A stretch of DNA of 64,000 nt from Mesorhizobium sp. M2A.F.Ca.ET.046.03.2.1 (GCF_003952425.1 NZ_CP034449.1:5382001-5446000); one strand, 5' to 3'. Counted from the first letter of the stretch, positions 31,850 to 40,631 are shown. Numbers and translations are program-made. Notes: generated from the sequence alone by a model not told the origin.

Positions 31850-32947
31850 ATGACGACGGCCTCCAGCACCAAGCGCGACTACAGCCTTGTCGGCGAAAGC
31901 ACGCGCCGGGCGATCGAGACCGGGCTCGCCTCGGCCGAGTGGTACCACACGGATGTACCGCGCAAGACCATGAAGGAATTGATGCAGCGCTCGGACGGGC
32001 CGGCGATCCGCGATACCATCATCTGGATCGCCGCGATCCTGGGCTCGGCAGTCGGCATCGTCTGGTTCTGGGGCACGTGGTGGGTCGTGCCGTTCCTGTT
32101 CGTCTATGGCGTGCTCTACGGCTCGTCGAGCGACTCGCGCTGGCACGAATGCGGCCACGGCACCGCCTTCCGCACGCGCTGGATGAACGATGTCGTCTAC
32201 CACATCGCTTCCTTCATGCTGATGCGCAATCCGGTGCAGTGGCGCTGGAGCCATGCGCGCCATCACACCGACACCATCATCGTCGGCCGCGATGCCGAGA
32301 TCGCGGTGATGCGGCCGCCGGACCTCATCAAGGCGGCTTTGGCCTTCACCGGCATCCTCGACTTCCGCTATTCGCTGCCGACGCTGGTGCGCCAAGCCTT
32401 CGGCATATTGTCGGGGGACGAGAAGAGCTACATCCCGCAGATGGAGCAGCACAAAGCGGTGATCGCGGCGCGCTGGCACATGGTGGTTTACGCAGCGACG
32501 ATCGCTGTCGCGATCGCGCTTGGATCATGGATACCGCTGGTGCTGATCGGTCTGCCGCGCCTCTACGGCACCTGGCACATGGTGCTGACGGGGCTGTTGC
32601 AGCATATTGGGCTCGCCGACAACGTCACCGACCATCGGCTCAACACGCGCACGGTTTACATGAACCCAGTCAGCCGGTTCATCTACTGGAACATGAACTA
32701 TCATGTCGAGCACCACATGTTCCCGATGGTGCCCTACCACGCGCTGCCGAAGCTGCATGAGCTGATCAAGCATGATCTGCCGGTGGCGAACCCATCGATG
32801 TGGCACGCCTATCGCGAGGTCTGGCCGGTGCTGCTCCGGCAGCTGAAATATGAGGATTTTTACCTCAAGCGCGAATTGCCGCCGACGGCGAAGCCCTACC
32901 GCGGCAAGTTCCATGATCTCGACATAACGGCCGCGGCCGCCGAATAG
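31850..32947 (+). CDS. MocD-like membrane di-iron oxygenase/desaturase (fatty-acid desaturase fold)
   Basis: 365 residues with hydrophobic segments at about 58-90 and 215-235 and the three His boxes of membrane di-iron enzymes: HECGH (99-103), HARHH (135-139) and HVEHH (285-289). ATG 31850 has GGGGAGGG just upstream. The adjacent gene is a MocE-type Rieske ferredoxin. In rhizopine users, MocD and MocE are needed to demethylate 3-O-methyl-scyllo-inosamine, so an oxidative demethylase is a fair inference; a lipid desaturase role is less likely in this operon. No MocF-like reductase is seen nearby. Confidence 0.8.
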   Translation: MTTASSTKRDYSLVGESTRRAIETGLASAEWYHTDVPRKTMKELMQRSDGPAIRDTIIWIAAILGSAVGIVWFWGTWWVVPFLFVYGVLYGSSSDSRWHECGHGTAFRTRWMNDVVYHIASFMLMRNPVQWRWSHARHHTDTIIVGRDAEIAVMRPPDLIKAALAFTGILDFRYSLPTLVRQAFGILSGDEKSYIPQMEQHKAVIAARWHMVVYAATIAVAIALGSWIPLVLIGLPRLYGTWHMVLTGLLQHIGLADNVTDHRLNTRTVYMNPVSRFIYWNMNYHVEHHMFPMVPYHALPKLHELIKHDLPVANPSMWHAYREVWPVLLRQLKYEDFYLKRELPPTAKPYRGKFHDLDITAAAAE

Positions 32948-32973
32948 GCGCTACGGCAATTCGGAGATATACG

Positions 32974-33288
32974 ATGGCGGAGTGGGTCGAAGCATGTGCT
33001 GTGGACGACGTGGACGAGGAGGATGTGATCCGCTTCGACCATGGCGGCCGCAGCTTCGCGATCTACCGCTCGCCGGAGGACGAGTTCTTTGCCACCGACG
33101 GGTTCTGTACGCATGAGAAGGCGCATCTCGCCGACGGGCTGGTGATGGACGACATCATCGAATGCCCCAAGCATAACGGCCGCTTCAACTACAAGACCGG
33201 CCAGGCCAAAGGGGCGCCGGTCTGCGTCAACCTCAAGACCTATCCCGTCAAGGTCGAGGCCGGTAAGGTGATGATCGATATCGGCTGA
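32974..33288 (+). CDS. mocE: MocE-family Rieske [2Fe-2S] ferredoxin
   Basis: 104 residues, a stand-alone Rieske domain. Cluster ligands: Cys45/His47 (CTH) and Cys64/His67 (CPKH). It should pass electrons to the upstream di-iron enzyme, 26 nt away. Length and motifs agree with MocE ferredoxins. The reductase partner must be elsewhere. Confidence 0.85.
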   Translation: MAEWVEACAVDDVDEEDVIRFDHGGRSFAIYRSPEDEFFATDGFCTHEKAHLADGLVMDDIIECPKHNGRFNYKTGQAKGAPVCVNLKTYPVKVEAGKVMIDIG

Positions 33289-33327
33289 CAGCAAATCGCC
33301 GCAACACATAGAGGGAACCGAAGTCCG

Positions 33328-34131
33328 ATGAGCCGAAAGAGACCGACCGTCGCCGATCTGCGCGCGATAAAGGGCAGGCGGCAATTGACCATGCTGCGCG
33401 TTCTGACGCTGGAAGAGGCCGAGGCCGCCGAGCTGGCAGGGGTGGACATCGTCTCGGTGACGCCGGAACTGGTGCTCAATCCGCAATATCGCGATGCGGC
33501 GCCCAGCCTCTTCACCATGCCCGGCGAGAACTTCTTCGAGATCGGCACGGCCGACGATTTCCTGCGTTGGGCTTTCAGGCTCTACAAGGCCGGCGCCGAC
33601 GCCGTCTATTGCAGCGCCGGCTACGCCACGATCAAGCGCATGGCCGACGACGCCATCCCCGTCATCGGCCATGTCGGCCTCATTCCCTCCCGCGCGACCT
33701 GGACCGGCGGCTTCAAGGCTGTCGGCAAGACCGGCGATACGGCCATGCAGGTGTTCGAGGCGGTGAAGCAGCTGGAAGCCGCCGGCGCCATCGGCGCCGA
33801 GATCGAGGTCGTGCCGGTGGAGGTGGCGAGGGCGATCTCCGAGCGTACTTCGCTGATCATGCTGTCGATGGGCGCGGGCACCGGCTGCGACGCGCAATAT
33901 CTGTTTGCCGAGGATATCCTCGGCGCCAATCGCGGTCACATGCCGCGCCACTCGAAAGTCTATCGCAACTTCGCCGCCGAATATGACCGGCTGCAGCAGG
34001 AGCGCATCGCGGCGTTTTCCGAATATGTCGCCGACGTCAACAGCGGCGCCTATCCGGAAGACAGGCACATCGTGCATATGGATCCGGACGAGCTCACCCT
34101 TTTCATGAAGAAGGTTGAGGCAAAACCCTGA
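33328..34131 (+). CDS. PanB-like (ketopantoate hydroxymethyltransferase family) protein with altered active site
   Basis: 267 residues that follow the PanB fold order: AELAGVDIVSVTPE, KAGADAVYCSAGY, PVIGHVGLIPSRATWTGGFK, EIEVVPVEVARAI, SMGAGTGCDAQYLFAEDILG. Compared with Escherichia coli PanB, the metal-binding Asp-Ser of GDSLG is replaced (TPELV), the Lys of MVKIEGG is lost (VYCSAGY), and the LADLPF Asp segment is absent, while His115 and Glu160 remain. It is therefore unlikely to make ketopantoate. It ends the operon, next to the oxygenase/ferredoxin pair; a lyase or C1-handling role on a pathway intermediate is a guess. Confidence 0.7.
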   Translation: MSRKRPTVADLRAIKGRRQLTMLRVLTLEEAEAAELAGVDIVSVTPELVLNPQYRDAAPSLFTMPGENFFEIGTADDFLRWAFRLYKAGADAVYCSAGYATIKRMADDAIPVIGHVGLIPSRATWTGGFKAVGKTGDTAMQVFEAVKQLEAAGAIGAEIEVVPVEVARAISERTSLIMLSMGAGTGCDAQYLFAEDILGANRGHMPRHSKVYRNFAAEYDRLQQERIAAFSEYVADVNSGAYPEDRHIVHMDPDELTLFMKKVEAKP

Positions 34132-34170
34132 ACGGGCGGCGATAGGTGCTGCTTTAAGTTTCCAATTCTA

Positions 34171-34217
34171 AGCATGTCTTTATCGCGAAACCGGGCGCAC
34201 TTGTCGGGAGACATGCT
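34171..34217. repeat. Rhizobial intergenic foldback repeat abutting a stop codon
   Basis: Perfect 9-bp arms AGCATGTCT / AGACATGCT enclose about 29 nt. It lies between the convergent PanB-like and HAL-like genes and touches the HAL stop codon. The form is that of a common rhizobial intergenic repeat; it may act as a transcript end for both operons. Confidence 0.65.
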
Positions 34218-35699
34218 TTAGGCTCGCCACGTTCCGTCGGCGAGCGCAGCGTAGAGTGTGTTGGCACTGGTCCCCAGCGACCGGTCTTCCTTGAGCGTCG
34301 CGACATGAGAGCGGACCGCTGCGTGGATCACTCCGGTTGCCGGCGCCAGCACAAACCCTTCGCGCAGATCCACGGCCTGGGCCGCCGCCATCAGCTCCAA
34401 GGCGATCAGACGCCGCCACAGCACGATCATCTCGGCACATTTGGCGATGGTGAGCGGTGTCTGGGTGGCGTGATCCTCGACGCCCTCTGACACCGGCAGG
34501 AAGTCGAGCATTGCTGGATTGGCCTTCTGGCGGATGCCGGCGAGGATTGCCGTGACCGTTTTCTGCAACGGCACGAAGCCGGCTGATGCGCCGCCGATCG
34601 GCGACAGATATTTTGGCAGGCCGTGGCGGCTGGAGCCGGTGAGCTGGATGAAACGGGCGGCGCAGGCTGCCGCGCATTGCGCAATCGCTAGGCCAAGCGT
34701 CTCGAAAGCGAGCGCCAGCGACGAGGTATGGAAATTGCCGGTCGACAGCACGAGCGCGTCCTCCGCAAGCACCAGCGGGTTGTCGGCGGCCGCGTTCAAC
34801 TCGATCTCGACCGCCAGCCTGGCGTGATCGATCGCCTGGATCAGCGCGCCGTGAATCGAGGGCATACAGCGGATCGAGAGCGGATCCTGAATGGTGGTCG
34901 GCGCCGGTTCATGGTCGCGCGCGAGCAGCTCGCGCAGCGTCTTTGCGGCCAGCGCCTGGCATGCCGCAGGGCGGGCCACATGCAGGCGCGGGTCCAGAAT
35001 GGTGCGGTTCGCGCCGAGCGCCTCCATGGTCAGCGCGCCGGCCTGTTGCTGCTGTTCCATCGCCGACAGGACGTCGACAAGCGCCAGCGCGCCGGCGCCA
35101 GCCGAGACCGCCGAGGCATTGATCAGCGATAGACCGTCCTTCGGCGCCAGACTGACCGGCGCCAGACGCGCCATCATCAGCGCCTTGGCAGAGGGCATGC
35201 GACGGCTCTGGTAGTTGGCGTCGCCTTCACCGATCAGCGTGTGCGCGATCGCCGTCATCATCACCAGGTCACCGGCGCCGATCGAGCCCAGCGACGGCAT
35301 GACCGGATGGACGCCGGCATTGAGGGCTTCGACGAGTGCCGTGAATACATGCTGCGAGAGACCGGAGCCACCGGCCGAAAGCATGGCGATGCGAGCAAAC
35401 ATCACCGCTCGCACGGTCTGTATCGGCAAAGCTTCCCCGACTGCGGCGCCACGCCCGTCGAGAAGCTGACGCTGGAAGGCACTGGCATCACCTTCCACCG
35501 CTGTGCCGAGATTGGCGCCGAGCCCGGTGTTCAGACCATAGATCTGCTGCCCGCCGGCCGCGGCCTCGTCGAGGACTTTCCGCGCCTTGCCGAGCTTCTC
35601 GATGACCAGCGGCGTGACTTCGACCTTGTCGGAATTGCGCGCGACGGCGGCAACATCCTCGATGCTGACGCCGGCGCCGGTGAGAACGAGCGGGCTCAT
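34218..35699 (-). CDS. HAL/PAL-family (aromatic amino acid lyase-like) protein lacking the MIO serine
   Basis: 493 residues along the whole histidine ammonia-lyase family: catalytic-Tyr motif YGLNTGLG (Tyr54), PSLGSIGAGDLVMMTAIAHTLIGEG (138 onward), LSLINAS (in place of LALLNGT), QDPLSIRC and GVEDHATQ. The MIO cofactor normally forms from Ala-Ser-Gly in GSVGASGDL; here the segment is GSIGAGDL, exactly one residue short, so the Ser is absent and the usual autocatalytic cofactor cannot form. Translation of the codons gcc-ggt-gac confirms Ala-Gly-Asp. ATG 35699 overlaps the cyclodeaminase stop by 4 nt. Activity may be MIO-independent or lost. Confidence 0.8.
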   Translation of the reverse strand: MSPLVLTGAGVSIEDVAAVARNSDKVEVTPLVIEKLGKARKVLDEAAAGGQQIYGLNTGLGANLGTAVEGDASAFQRQLLDGRGAAVGEALPIQTVRAVMFARIAMLSAGGSGLSQHVFTALVEALNAGVHPVMPSLGSIGAGDLVMMTAIAHTLIGEGDANYQSRRMPSAKALMMARLAPVSLAPKDGLSLINASAVSAGAGALALVDVLSAMEQQQQAGALTMEALGANRTILDPRLHVARPAACQALAAKTLRELLARDHEPAPTTIQDPLSIRCMPSIHGALIQAIDHARLAVEIELNAAADNPLVLAEDALVLSTGNFHTSSLALAFETLGLAIAQCAAACAARFIQLTGSSRHGLPKYLSPIGGASAGFVPLQKTVTAILAGIRQKANPAMLDFLPVSEGVEDHATQTPLTIAKCAEMIVLWRRLIALELMAAAQAVDLREGFVLAPATGVIHAAVRSHVATLKEDRSLGTSANTLYAALADGTWRA

Positions 35700-36697
35700 G
35701 CGAAGCGCAGCCTCTGGCCGATGCCGTTTTCGCCGGCCTTGGCGAGCATCGCTTTGCCGAGCGCGATGTCGGAGAGCGAGAGGCCGCGATGCCAGAACAG
35801 GATCGTCTCGCCATCGCTTTGCCGGCCCGGCTTCAGGCCGGCCGCGATCTGGCCGAGTTCGGCGTGCAAAGTCGCCTCGCTCAGCCGTCCCGTCTCGACA
35901 TGGGCGCGCAACGAGCCGAACTTGCCGCCCTTGCACTGGCCCCAGTCGTCGACGACGATCTTCTGCATGATGTCGGTCAGCGACAGCTCGACCGCGCTCA
36001 TCGTGCCATAGGGCACGACCAGCGCGCCGCGCTTGATCCATTCGGTCTTGAGCAGCGGCTGCGGCTCCGGCAGCCGCGAGGCCTCGACGACGATGTCGGC
36101 GCCTTCGACGCAGCTTTTCCAGTTGGCCACCGCCAGCACCGGCTTGCCGAGGTCGGCGGCGAGCTTCGCGGCGAAGGCGTCACGGCTTTCGGGCCGGCGC
36201 GAATGGACGCGGATCTCGTCGAAGTCGAAGAGGTGGTCGAGCAGCCGTACGTTCCAATAGGCGGTGCCGCGCGCGCCGACATGGGCGAGCACCTTGGACG
36301 ACTTCTTCGCCAGATGCTTGGCGCCGATGGCGGTGACCGCGCCCGTGCGCATGTCGGTGATGACGGTGGCGTCGAGGATGGCGCGCGGCGTACCGGTGCG
36401 CGGATCGAAAAGATTGAGGATGCCGAATTCCGACGGCAGGCCGTGCATGTAATTGTCGACATAGTCGCCGACGATCTTCACGCCGGCGGCGTCGAGCGGC
36501 GCCACATAGCCGCGCAGCACGTTGAAGTGGCCGTGGAAGGAGGGATCCGGCTCGAGATGGACGCGCGGCTCGATAACGATCTGGCCCTTGCCCTGCGCGA
36601 CGAGCCCGGCCTCGACGGCGCCAATGATCTCGGCGTCGGTCATGGCAAGCGCTTCGATGTCGAGAGCGTTGAGGTAGTCGATGTAGATAGGCTTCAT
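35696..36697 (-). CDS. Ornithine cyclodeaminase / mu-crystallin family protein
   Basis: 333 residues. Features of the family: VKIVGDYVDN (Lys near 74), ILDATVITDMRTGAVTAIGAKHLA (Arg near 117), and the NAD-binding segment AHVGARGTAYWNVRLL (variant of GxGxQA). Members deaminate-cyclise ornithine or reduce cyclic imines/ketimines. It is the first gene of a two-gene minus-strand operon with the HAL-like protein (ATGA overlap), so the two probably act on one amino-acid-like compound. ATG 36697 is chosen; the longer frame upstream runs antisense through the MFS gene. Confidence 0.82.
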   Translation of the reverse strand: MKPIYIDYLNALDIEALAMTDAEIIGAVEAGLVAQGKGQIVIEPRVHLEPDPSFHGHFNVLRGYVAPLDAAGVKIVGDYVDNYMHGLPSEFGILNLFDPRTGTPRAILDATVITDMRTGAVTAIGAKHLAKKSSKVLAHVGARGTAYWNVRLLDHLFDFDEIRVHSRRPESRDAFAAKLAADLGKPVLAVANWKSCVEGADIVVEASRLPEPQPLLKTEWIKRGALVVPYGTMSAVELSLTDIMQKIVVDDWGQCKGGKFGSLRAHVETGRLSEATLHAELGQIAAGLKPGRQSDGETILFWHRGLSLSDIALGKAMLAKAGENGIGQRLRFA

Positions 36698-36787
36698 GCG
36701 TTTCCCTCGGCCGGCCCGCGCTCTTCCATAACAGGCGGAGAGGCGACACGAAAGTTTGTTGGATAAGCTCTGGACTGGACGGGGCTT

Positions 36788-38251
36788 ATGCTGTTCAACC
36801 AGCGCGTCATGACCAGCATCCCCGACAACGCAGCCGTGTCCCCGTCCGGAGATTCCGCAGGCCAGGCGCGTCGTGTCGCGCTGATCGTGGCGGTCGCCTT
36901 CTTCATGCAGCTGCTCGATTCGACGATCATCTCGACGTCGCTGCCGCAGATGGGCCATTCCTTCGGCGTGCCGGCGGTGGCGATGAGCATCGGCATCACC
37001 GCCTATATGCTGACCATGGCGGTGTTCGTGCCGCTGTCGGCCTGGCTTGCCGACCGTTTTGGCGCGCGCAATATTTTCCTCCTGGCGATCGCGCTGTTCA
37101 CGCTGGCTTCGGTTGCCTGTGGCTTTTCGCAGAGCCTGACGGAGTTCGTCGCCGCTCGCATCGTGCAGGGCCTGGGCAGCGCGCTGATGACGCCGGTTGG
37201 CCGCATCCTGGTGCTGCGCAACGCCGAGAAATCCGAGCTGATCGCCGCGACGGCGTTGATCACCTGGCCGGCTTTGTTCGCGCCGGTGGTCGGGCCGGTG
37301 CTTGGCGGCTTCATCACCACCTATCTCTCCTGGCATTGGAATTTCTTCATCAACGCGCCGCTGGGGCTGGCCGGGCTTGCGCTGGTTGCCCGCTTCGTGC
37401 CGGGCGACCGCGATTCCGAGGCGAAGCCATTCGATTGGCCTGGCTTTTTCCTCACCTCGCTCGGCCTTGCGGTGATGCTTTACGGGCTCGAACGCCTGGC
37501 GCATCCCGAGGACGGCCTGCTGCCGACGATAGGCTCCATCGGCATCGGCATCGTGATCGGCTGGTTCGCCGTTCGCCATCTCTTGCTGGCCCGCCATCCG
37601 CTGCTCGACCTTTCGGCCTTCAAGGTGCTGACCTTCGCGATCTCAACGCTTGCCGCGGGCACCGTCTTCCGTGTCGCGATCAACGCCACGCCATTCCTTT
37701 TGCCGCTGCTGTTTCAGGTCGGCTTCGGTCTGCGTCCGGTCGATGCCGGCCTGTTGGTGCTGGCCTATTTCCTCGGCAATCTCGGCATGAAGACGGTCAC
37801 GACGCCGACGCTCAGGCGCTTCGGCTTCCGCACCGTGATGGTGGTGAACGGGGCGATCGCATCGCTGGCGATGATGGCTTGCGGCGCGATCTCGCCGCAG
37901 ACGCCGCAGGTGCTGGTGGCGGCGCTGATGCTGGTCGCCGGTCTTACGCGCTCAATGCAGTTCACGGCGCTGAACACGCTGGCCTTCGCCGATATCGGCG
38001 CGCCGCAGCGAAGCTCGGCGGCGACGCTCTCGAGCATGCTGCAGCAGATCTCGATGCTGTTCGGCGTGGCGATCGCGGCGGCGATCCTCAACTTGTCGCA
38101 GATCTTCAGGGGCGAAGCCTTGCCCGACCTCGTCGACTTCAGAATCACCTTCGTCGCGATCGGCCTGCTTGGTCTTGCCGCGGCGACGCGTTTCCTGGTG
38201 CTGCCGGCGAATGCCGGCGCCGAGGTTTCGGGGCATTCGACGAACAATTGA
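36788..38251 (+). CDS. MFS drug/solute exporter, DHA2 (14-TMS) type
   Basis: 487 residues with about 14 hydrophobic segments. Motif A-like GALADRFGARN appears as AWLADRFGARNIF; motif C-like region ALITWPALFAPVVGPVLGGFITTYLSWHWNFFINAPLG is characteristic of DHA2 proteins. It is an inner-membrane proton-coupled exporter. An ATG at 36809 is an alternative start. Divergent from the cyclodeaminase gene (90-nt gap); the substrate is unknown and a link to the HAL/OCD products is only positional. Confidence 0.88.
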   Translation: MLFNQRVMTSIPDNAAVSPSGDSAGQARRVALIVAVAFFMQLLDSTIISTSLPQMGHSFGVPAVAMSIGITAYMLTMAVFVPLSAWLADRFGARNIFLLAIALFTLASVACGFSQSLTEFVAARIVQGLGSALMTPVGRILVLRNAEKSELIAATALITWPALFAPVVGPVLGGFITTYLSWHWNFFINAPLGLAGLALVARFVPGDRDSEAKPFDWPGFFLTSLGLAVMLYGLERLAHPEDGLLPTIGSIGIGIVIGWFAVRHLLLARHPLLDLSAFKVLTFAISTLAAGTVFRVAINATPFLLPLLFQVGFGLRPVDAGLLVLAYFLGNLGMKTVTTPTLRRFGFRTVMVVNGAIASLAMMACGAISPQTPQVLVAALMLVAGLTRSMQFTALNTLAFADIGAPQRSSAATLSSMLQQISMLFGVAIAAAILNLSQIFRGEALPDLVDFRITFVAIGLLGLAAATRFLVLPANAGAEVSGHSTNN

Positions 38252-38531
38252 GGTCGGGCCGGGGGGATTTCGCGGACTCAAATTCCGCCGGCCGCGTCGC
38301 CCTCGAACGGGTTCTTCCGCGAGCCGCGTGATCGGGGCAACGAGCCGCCAAAAAGCCCAAGAGTTTCCGCCTATTGCGCCAGTTACGGCAATCGATGCGT
38401 CCACTCGGAAAATAGTCGGAGAGGCGCGGTCCTTGAACGCGGATTCATTTGACGAGCCGCTGTCGGGCCGATTAGCTTTCGTGCGGGATGGCGGCTTGCA
38501 GGGCCTTGCCATCGGGGCGAAAGACAAAGCG

Positions 38532-39518
38532 ATGAACGCGATCGGCTGGCCGAACTGGAGGCGCCTTAATCAGGAAGGCATTGTCTTTGCCATCGCCATC
38601 CTTCTGTTCGCTGCTGCAGCGCTCAGTTTGCCCGGGTTCCTGACCGCCGACAATCTGGTGGCAATCGTACGGTCGGTGTCCGTGCTCGGCATCCTTGCGC
38701 TCGGCATGGCGGTCGTCATCATCGGCCGCGGCATCGATTTGTCGGCGGTGGCGATCATGGCGATGTCGGTCGCCTGGTATCTGCAACTGCTCAACACCGG
38801 CACCTCGGATGGGCTCGCCTTCGCCTATGTGCTGGCGGGCGTTTTAGCCATCGGCCTGCTCAACGGCTTTCTGGTCGCCTATGCGGACGTTCCGGCGATC
38901 TTCGTCACTTTGGCTACCGGCTCCTTCGTGTTCGGCTATGTGCGCTCGCAACTGATCACGCAGGATGCCGTTCCGGTGCCGCAAGGCCATTGGGTGGAGC
39001 TGCTCGGCGGCGTGCGCTTCCTCGACATACCGGTCGAGGTCTTCGTCTTTGCCGGACTGGCGTTCCTGGTCTTCCTGTTCCTGCGCTACACCAAATGGGG
39101 CCGCTTCATCTATTTCGCCGGCGACAACCCGGTCGCGGCGCGCAACATCGGCATTCCGGTGCGCCCCATGCTGGTGCTGCGCTACGCGCTTTCGGCGGTG
39201 GTGGCGCTGATCGCCGGCCTGCTCACAGCGGCCAGCCTGCATTCAATCAACACGCGCGTCGTCAATTCGACCCTGCTCTACGACATCGTGCTGGTGGCGG
39301 TGATCGGCGGCATCGGCCTGTCCGGCGGCAGGGGCGGGGTGCGCAACGTGCTGGTGGGGGCGGCGCTGATCGGCATCCTGCTCAACGCCATGACCATCAT
39401 CGACATTCCGCTGCTCTACCAGAACCTGATCAAGGCGGCGATCCTGCTCGGAGCCATCATCGTCGATGGCATCATCAACCCGCGCGACGAGCAGACCGCG
39501 CAACAGGGCGATATTTAG
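38532..39518 (+). CDS. Ribose-type ABC permease (first of two)
   Basis: 328 residues, BPD_transp_2 family: GRGIDLSAVAIMAMSVAWYLQLLN, TLATGSFVFGYV, VAVIGGIGLSGGRGGVRNVLVG. ATG 38532 is chosen at the start of homology; the frame extends upstream through non-conserved sequence. The 280-nt gap before it shows no clear operator or hairpin. It pairs with the permease domain of the fusion protein at 40711 to form a heterodimeric channel. Confidence 0.86.
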   Translation: MNAIGWPNWRRLNQEGIVFAIAILLFAAAALSLPGFLTADNLVAIVRSVSVLGILALGMAVVIIGRGIDLSAVAIMAMSVAWYLQLLNTGTSDGLAFAYVLAGVLAIGLLNGFLVAYADVPAIFVTLATGSFVFGYVRSQLITQDAVPVPQGHWVELLGGVRFLDIPVEVFVFAGLAFLVFLFLRYTKWGRFIYFAGDNPVAARNIGIPVRPMLVLRYALSAVVALIAGLLTAASLHSINTRVVNSTLLYDIVLVAVIGGIGLSGGRGGVRNVLVGAALIGILLNAMTIIDIPLLYQNLIKAAILLGAIIVDGIINPRDEQTAQQGDI

Positions 39519-39605
39519 AGCAGATGGGCCAGCCCATCCTGCTCTGGGGTACCCGGAGCGATCGTGACGATCGCCCGGCAATGAAAACCGAACCAGAGGT
39601 GTGAC

Positions 39606-40631
39606 ATGAGACTACTTAGAACATTGATGGCCGCCGCCACGGCGCTCGCCGTTACCGCCTTCGCGGCGCCGAGCTTCGCCGCCGACGATCCAGGTCCCGC
39701 CGCCTATGCCAAGGCGCTCAACGGCAAGCGCGTCATGCTGGTGCCGCTGGCGATGGGTTTCGACCTGGCGCAAGGCTGGGCGCATTACCTGAAGAAGGAA
39801 GTCGAGGCCTGGGGTGGCACCTTCGAGACCCGCGATCCGAACTGGGTGGTCGATGCCGGCGCGCAGGCGATCACCGACGCCATCGCTTCCGACACAAGGC
39901 CGGATGTTCTGATCATCCACGCGCCGGACCTCAACTCCTATTCGAAGCTGATGAAGAAGGCGCAGGCCGCCGGCACCTATGTGATCCTGGTCGACAATCC
40001 GGCCAACTTCCCGGCCGATGCCTTCGTCGGCAGCGACTGGGACAAGCTCGGCCAGCTCGAAGCGGAAGCGGCCATCAAGGGCTGCGGCGAGAATTCGTCC
40101 AAGAAGATCGGTCTTGTGCAGGGCGACCAGGCGAACTCGTCCAGCCTCTACCAGTATGCCGGCATCATGAAGGTGCTGGAGAAGCATCCCGACTTCCAGG
40201 TCGTCGCCAAGCCGGATTCCAATTGGGACGCGACCACCTCGCGCAACGTGACGACGACGATGCTGCAGCAGCACCCCGACATCTGCTCGATCATCGACTT
40301 CTGGGACGGCGACGCCACCGGCGCCTCGGCTGCGATCCGCGACGCCAAGCTCGACGGCAAGGTGTTCCTGGTCACCACCGGCGGCGGCGAGAAGGCAGCC
40401 GATTGCGACAAGCTGAACGACGGCACCTATGGCGCCGTGGTGATGACCGATCTTGCCCGCCAGTCGGGCGACATGAACGCCATCATCAAGTTCCTGCTGC
40501 AGAGCGGCCAGCCGGCCGGCACCTCGCACACCTATATCTACACGCTAGAGAAGGCGACGACCAAGGCGGATCTCAAGCCCGACAGCTGTTGGGACCTGAA
40601 GGCGCTGCAGGCCGAAGCCGCGGCGAAATAA
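39606..40631 (+). CDS. Periplasmic sugar-binding protein of the fusion-type importer
   Basis: 341 residues with a signal peptide (MRLLRTLMAAATALAVTAFAAPSFA-ADD) and Peripla_BP_4 features (NGKRVMLVPLAMGFDLAQGW, IIDFWDGDATGASAAIRDAKLDGKVFLVTTGGG). Three or more Cys residues (CGENSS, DICSII, DCDKLND, DSCWD) are unusual for the family and could form disulfides. A strong hairpin with U-tract follows the stop, so this gene is probably expressed above the downstream membrane genes. Confidence 0.87.
   Translation: MRLLRTLMAAATALAVTAFAAPSFAADDPGPAAYAKALNGKRVMLVPLAMGFDLAQGWAHYLKKEVEAWGGTFETRDPNWVVDAGAQAITDAIASDTRPDVLIIHAPDLNSYSKLMKKAQAAGTYVILVDNPANFPADAFVGSDWDKLGQLEAEAAIKGCGENSSKKIGLVQGDQANSSSLYQYAGIMKVLEKHPDFQVVAKPDSNWDATTSRNVTTTMLQQHPDICSIIDFWDGDATGASAAIRDAKLDGKVFLVTTGGGEKAADCDKLNDGTYGAVVMTDLARQSGDMNAIIKFLLQSGQPAGTSHTYIYTLEKATTKADLKPDSCWDLKALQAEAAAK

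Noticed and set aside
31850..33288. Complete rhizopine catabolic locus (mocABCRDEF)
   Set aside because: Only MocD/MocE-like proteins and general MocA/MocC-family relatives are present; no mocF-like reductase, mocR or mocB-specific features could be identified, so the relation is by family only.
33328..34131. True ketopantoate hydroxymethyltransferase (panB) for pantothenate synthesis
   Set aside because: Key Asp, Ser and Lys residues are replaced and no panC or other pantothenate gene is nearby.
34218..35699. Histidine ammonia-lyase hutH of histidine use
   Set aside because: No hutU, hutI or hutG neighbours, the MIO serine is missing and NGT is changed to NAS.
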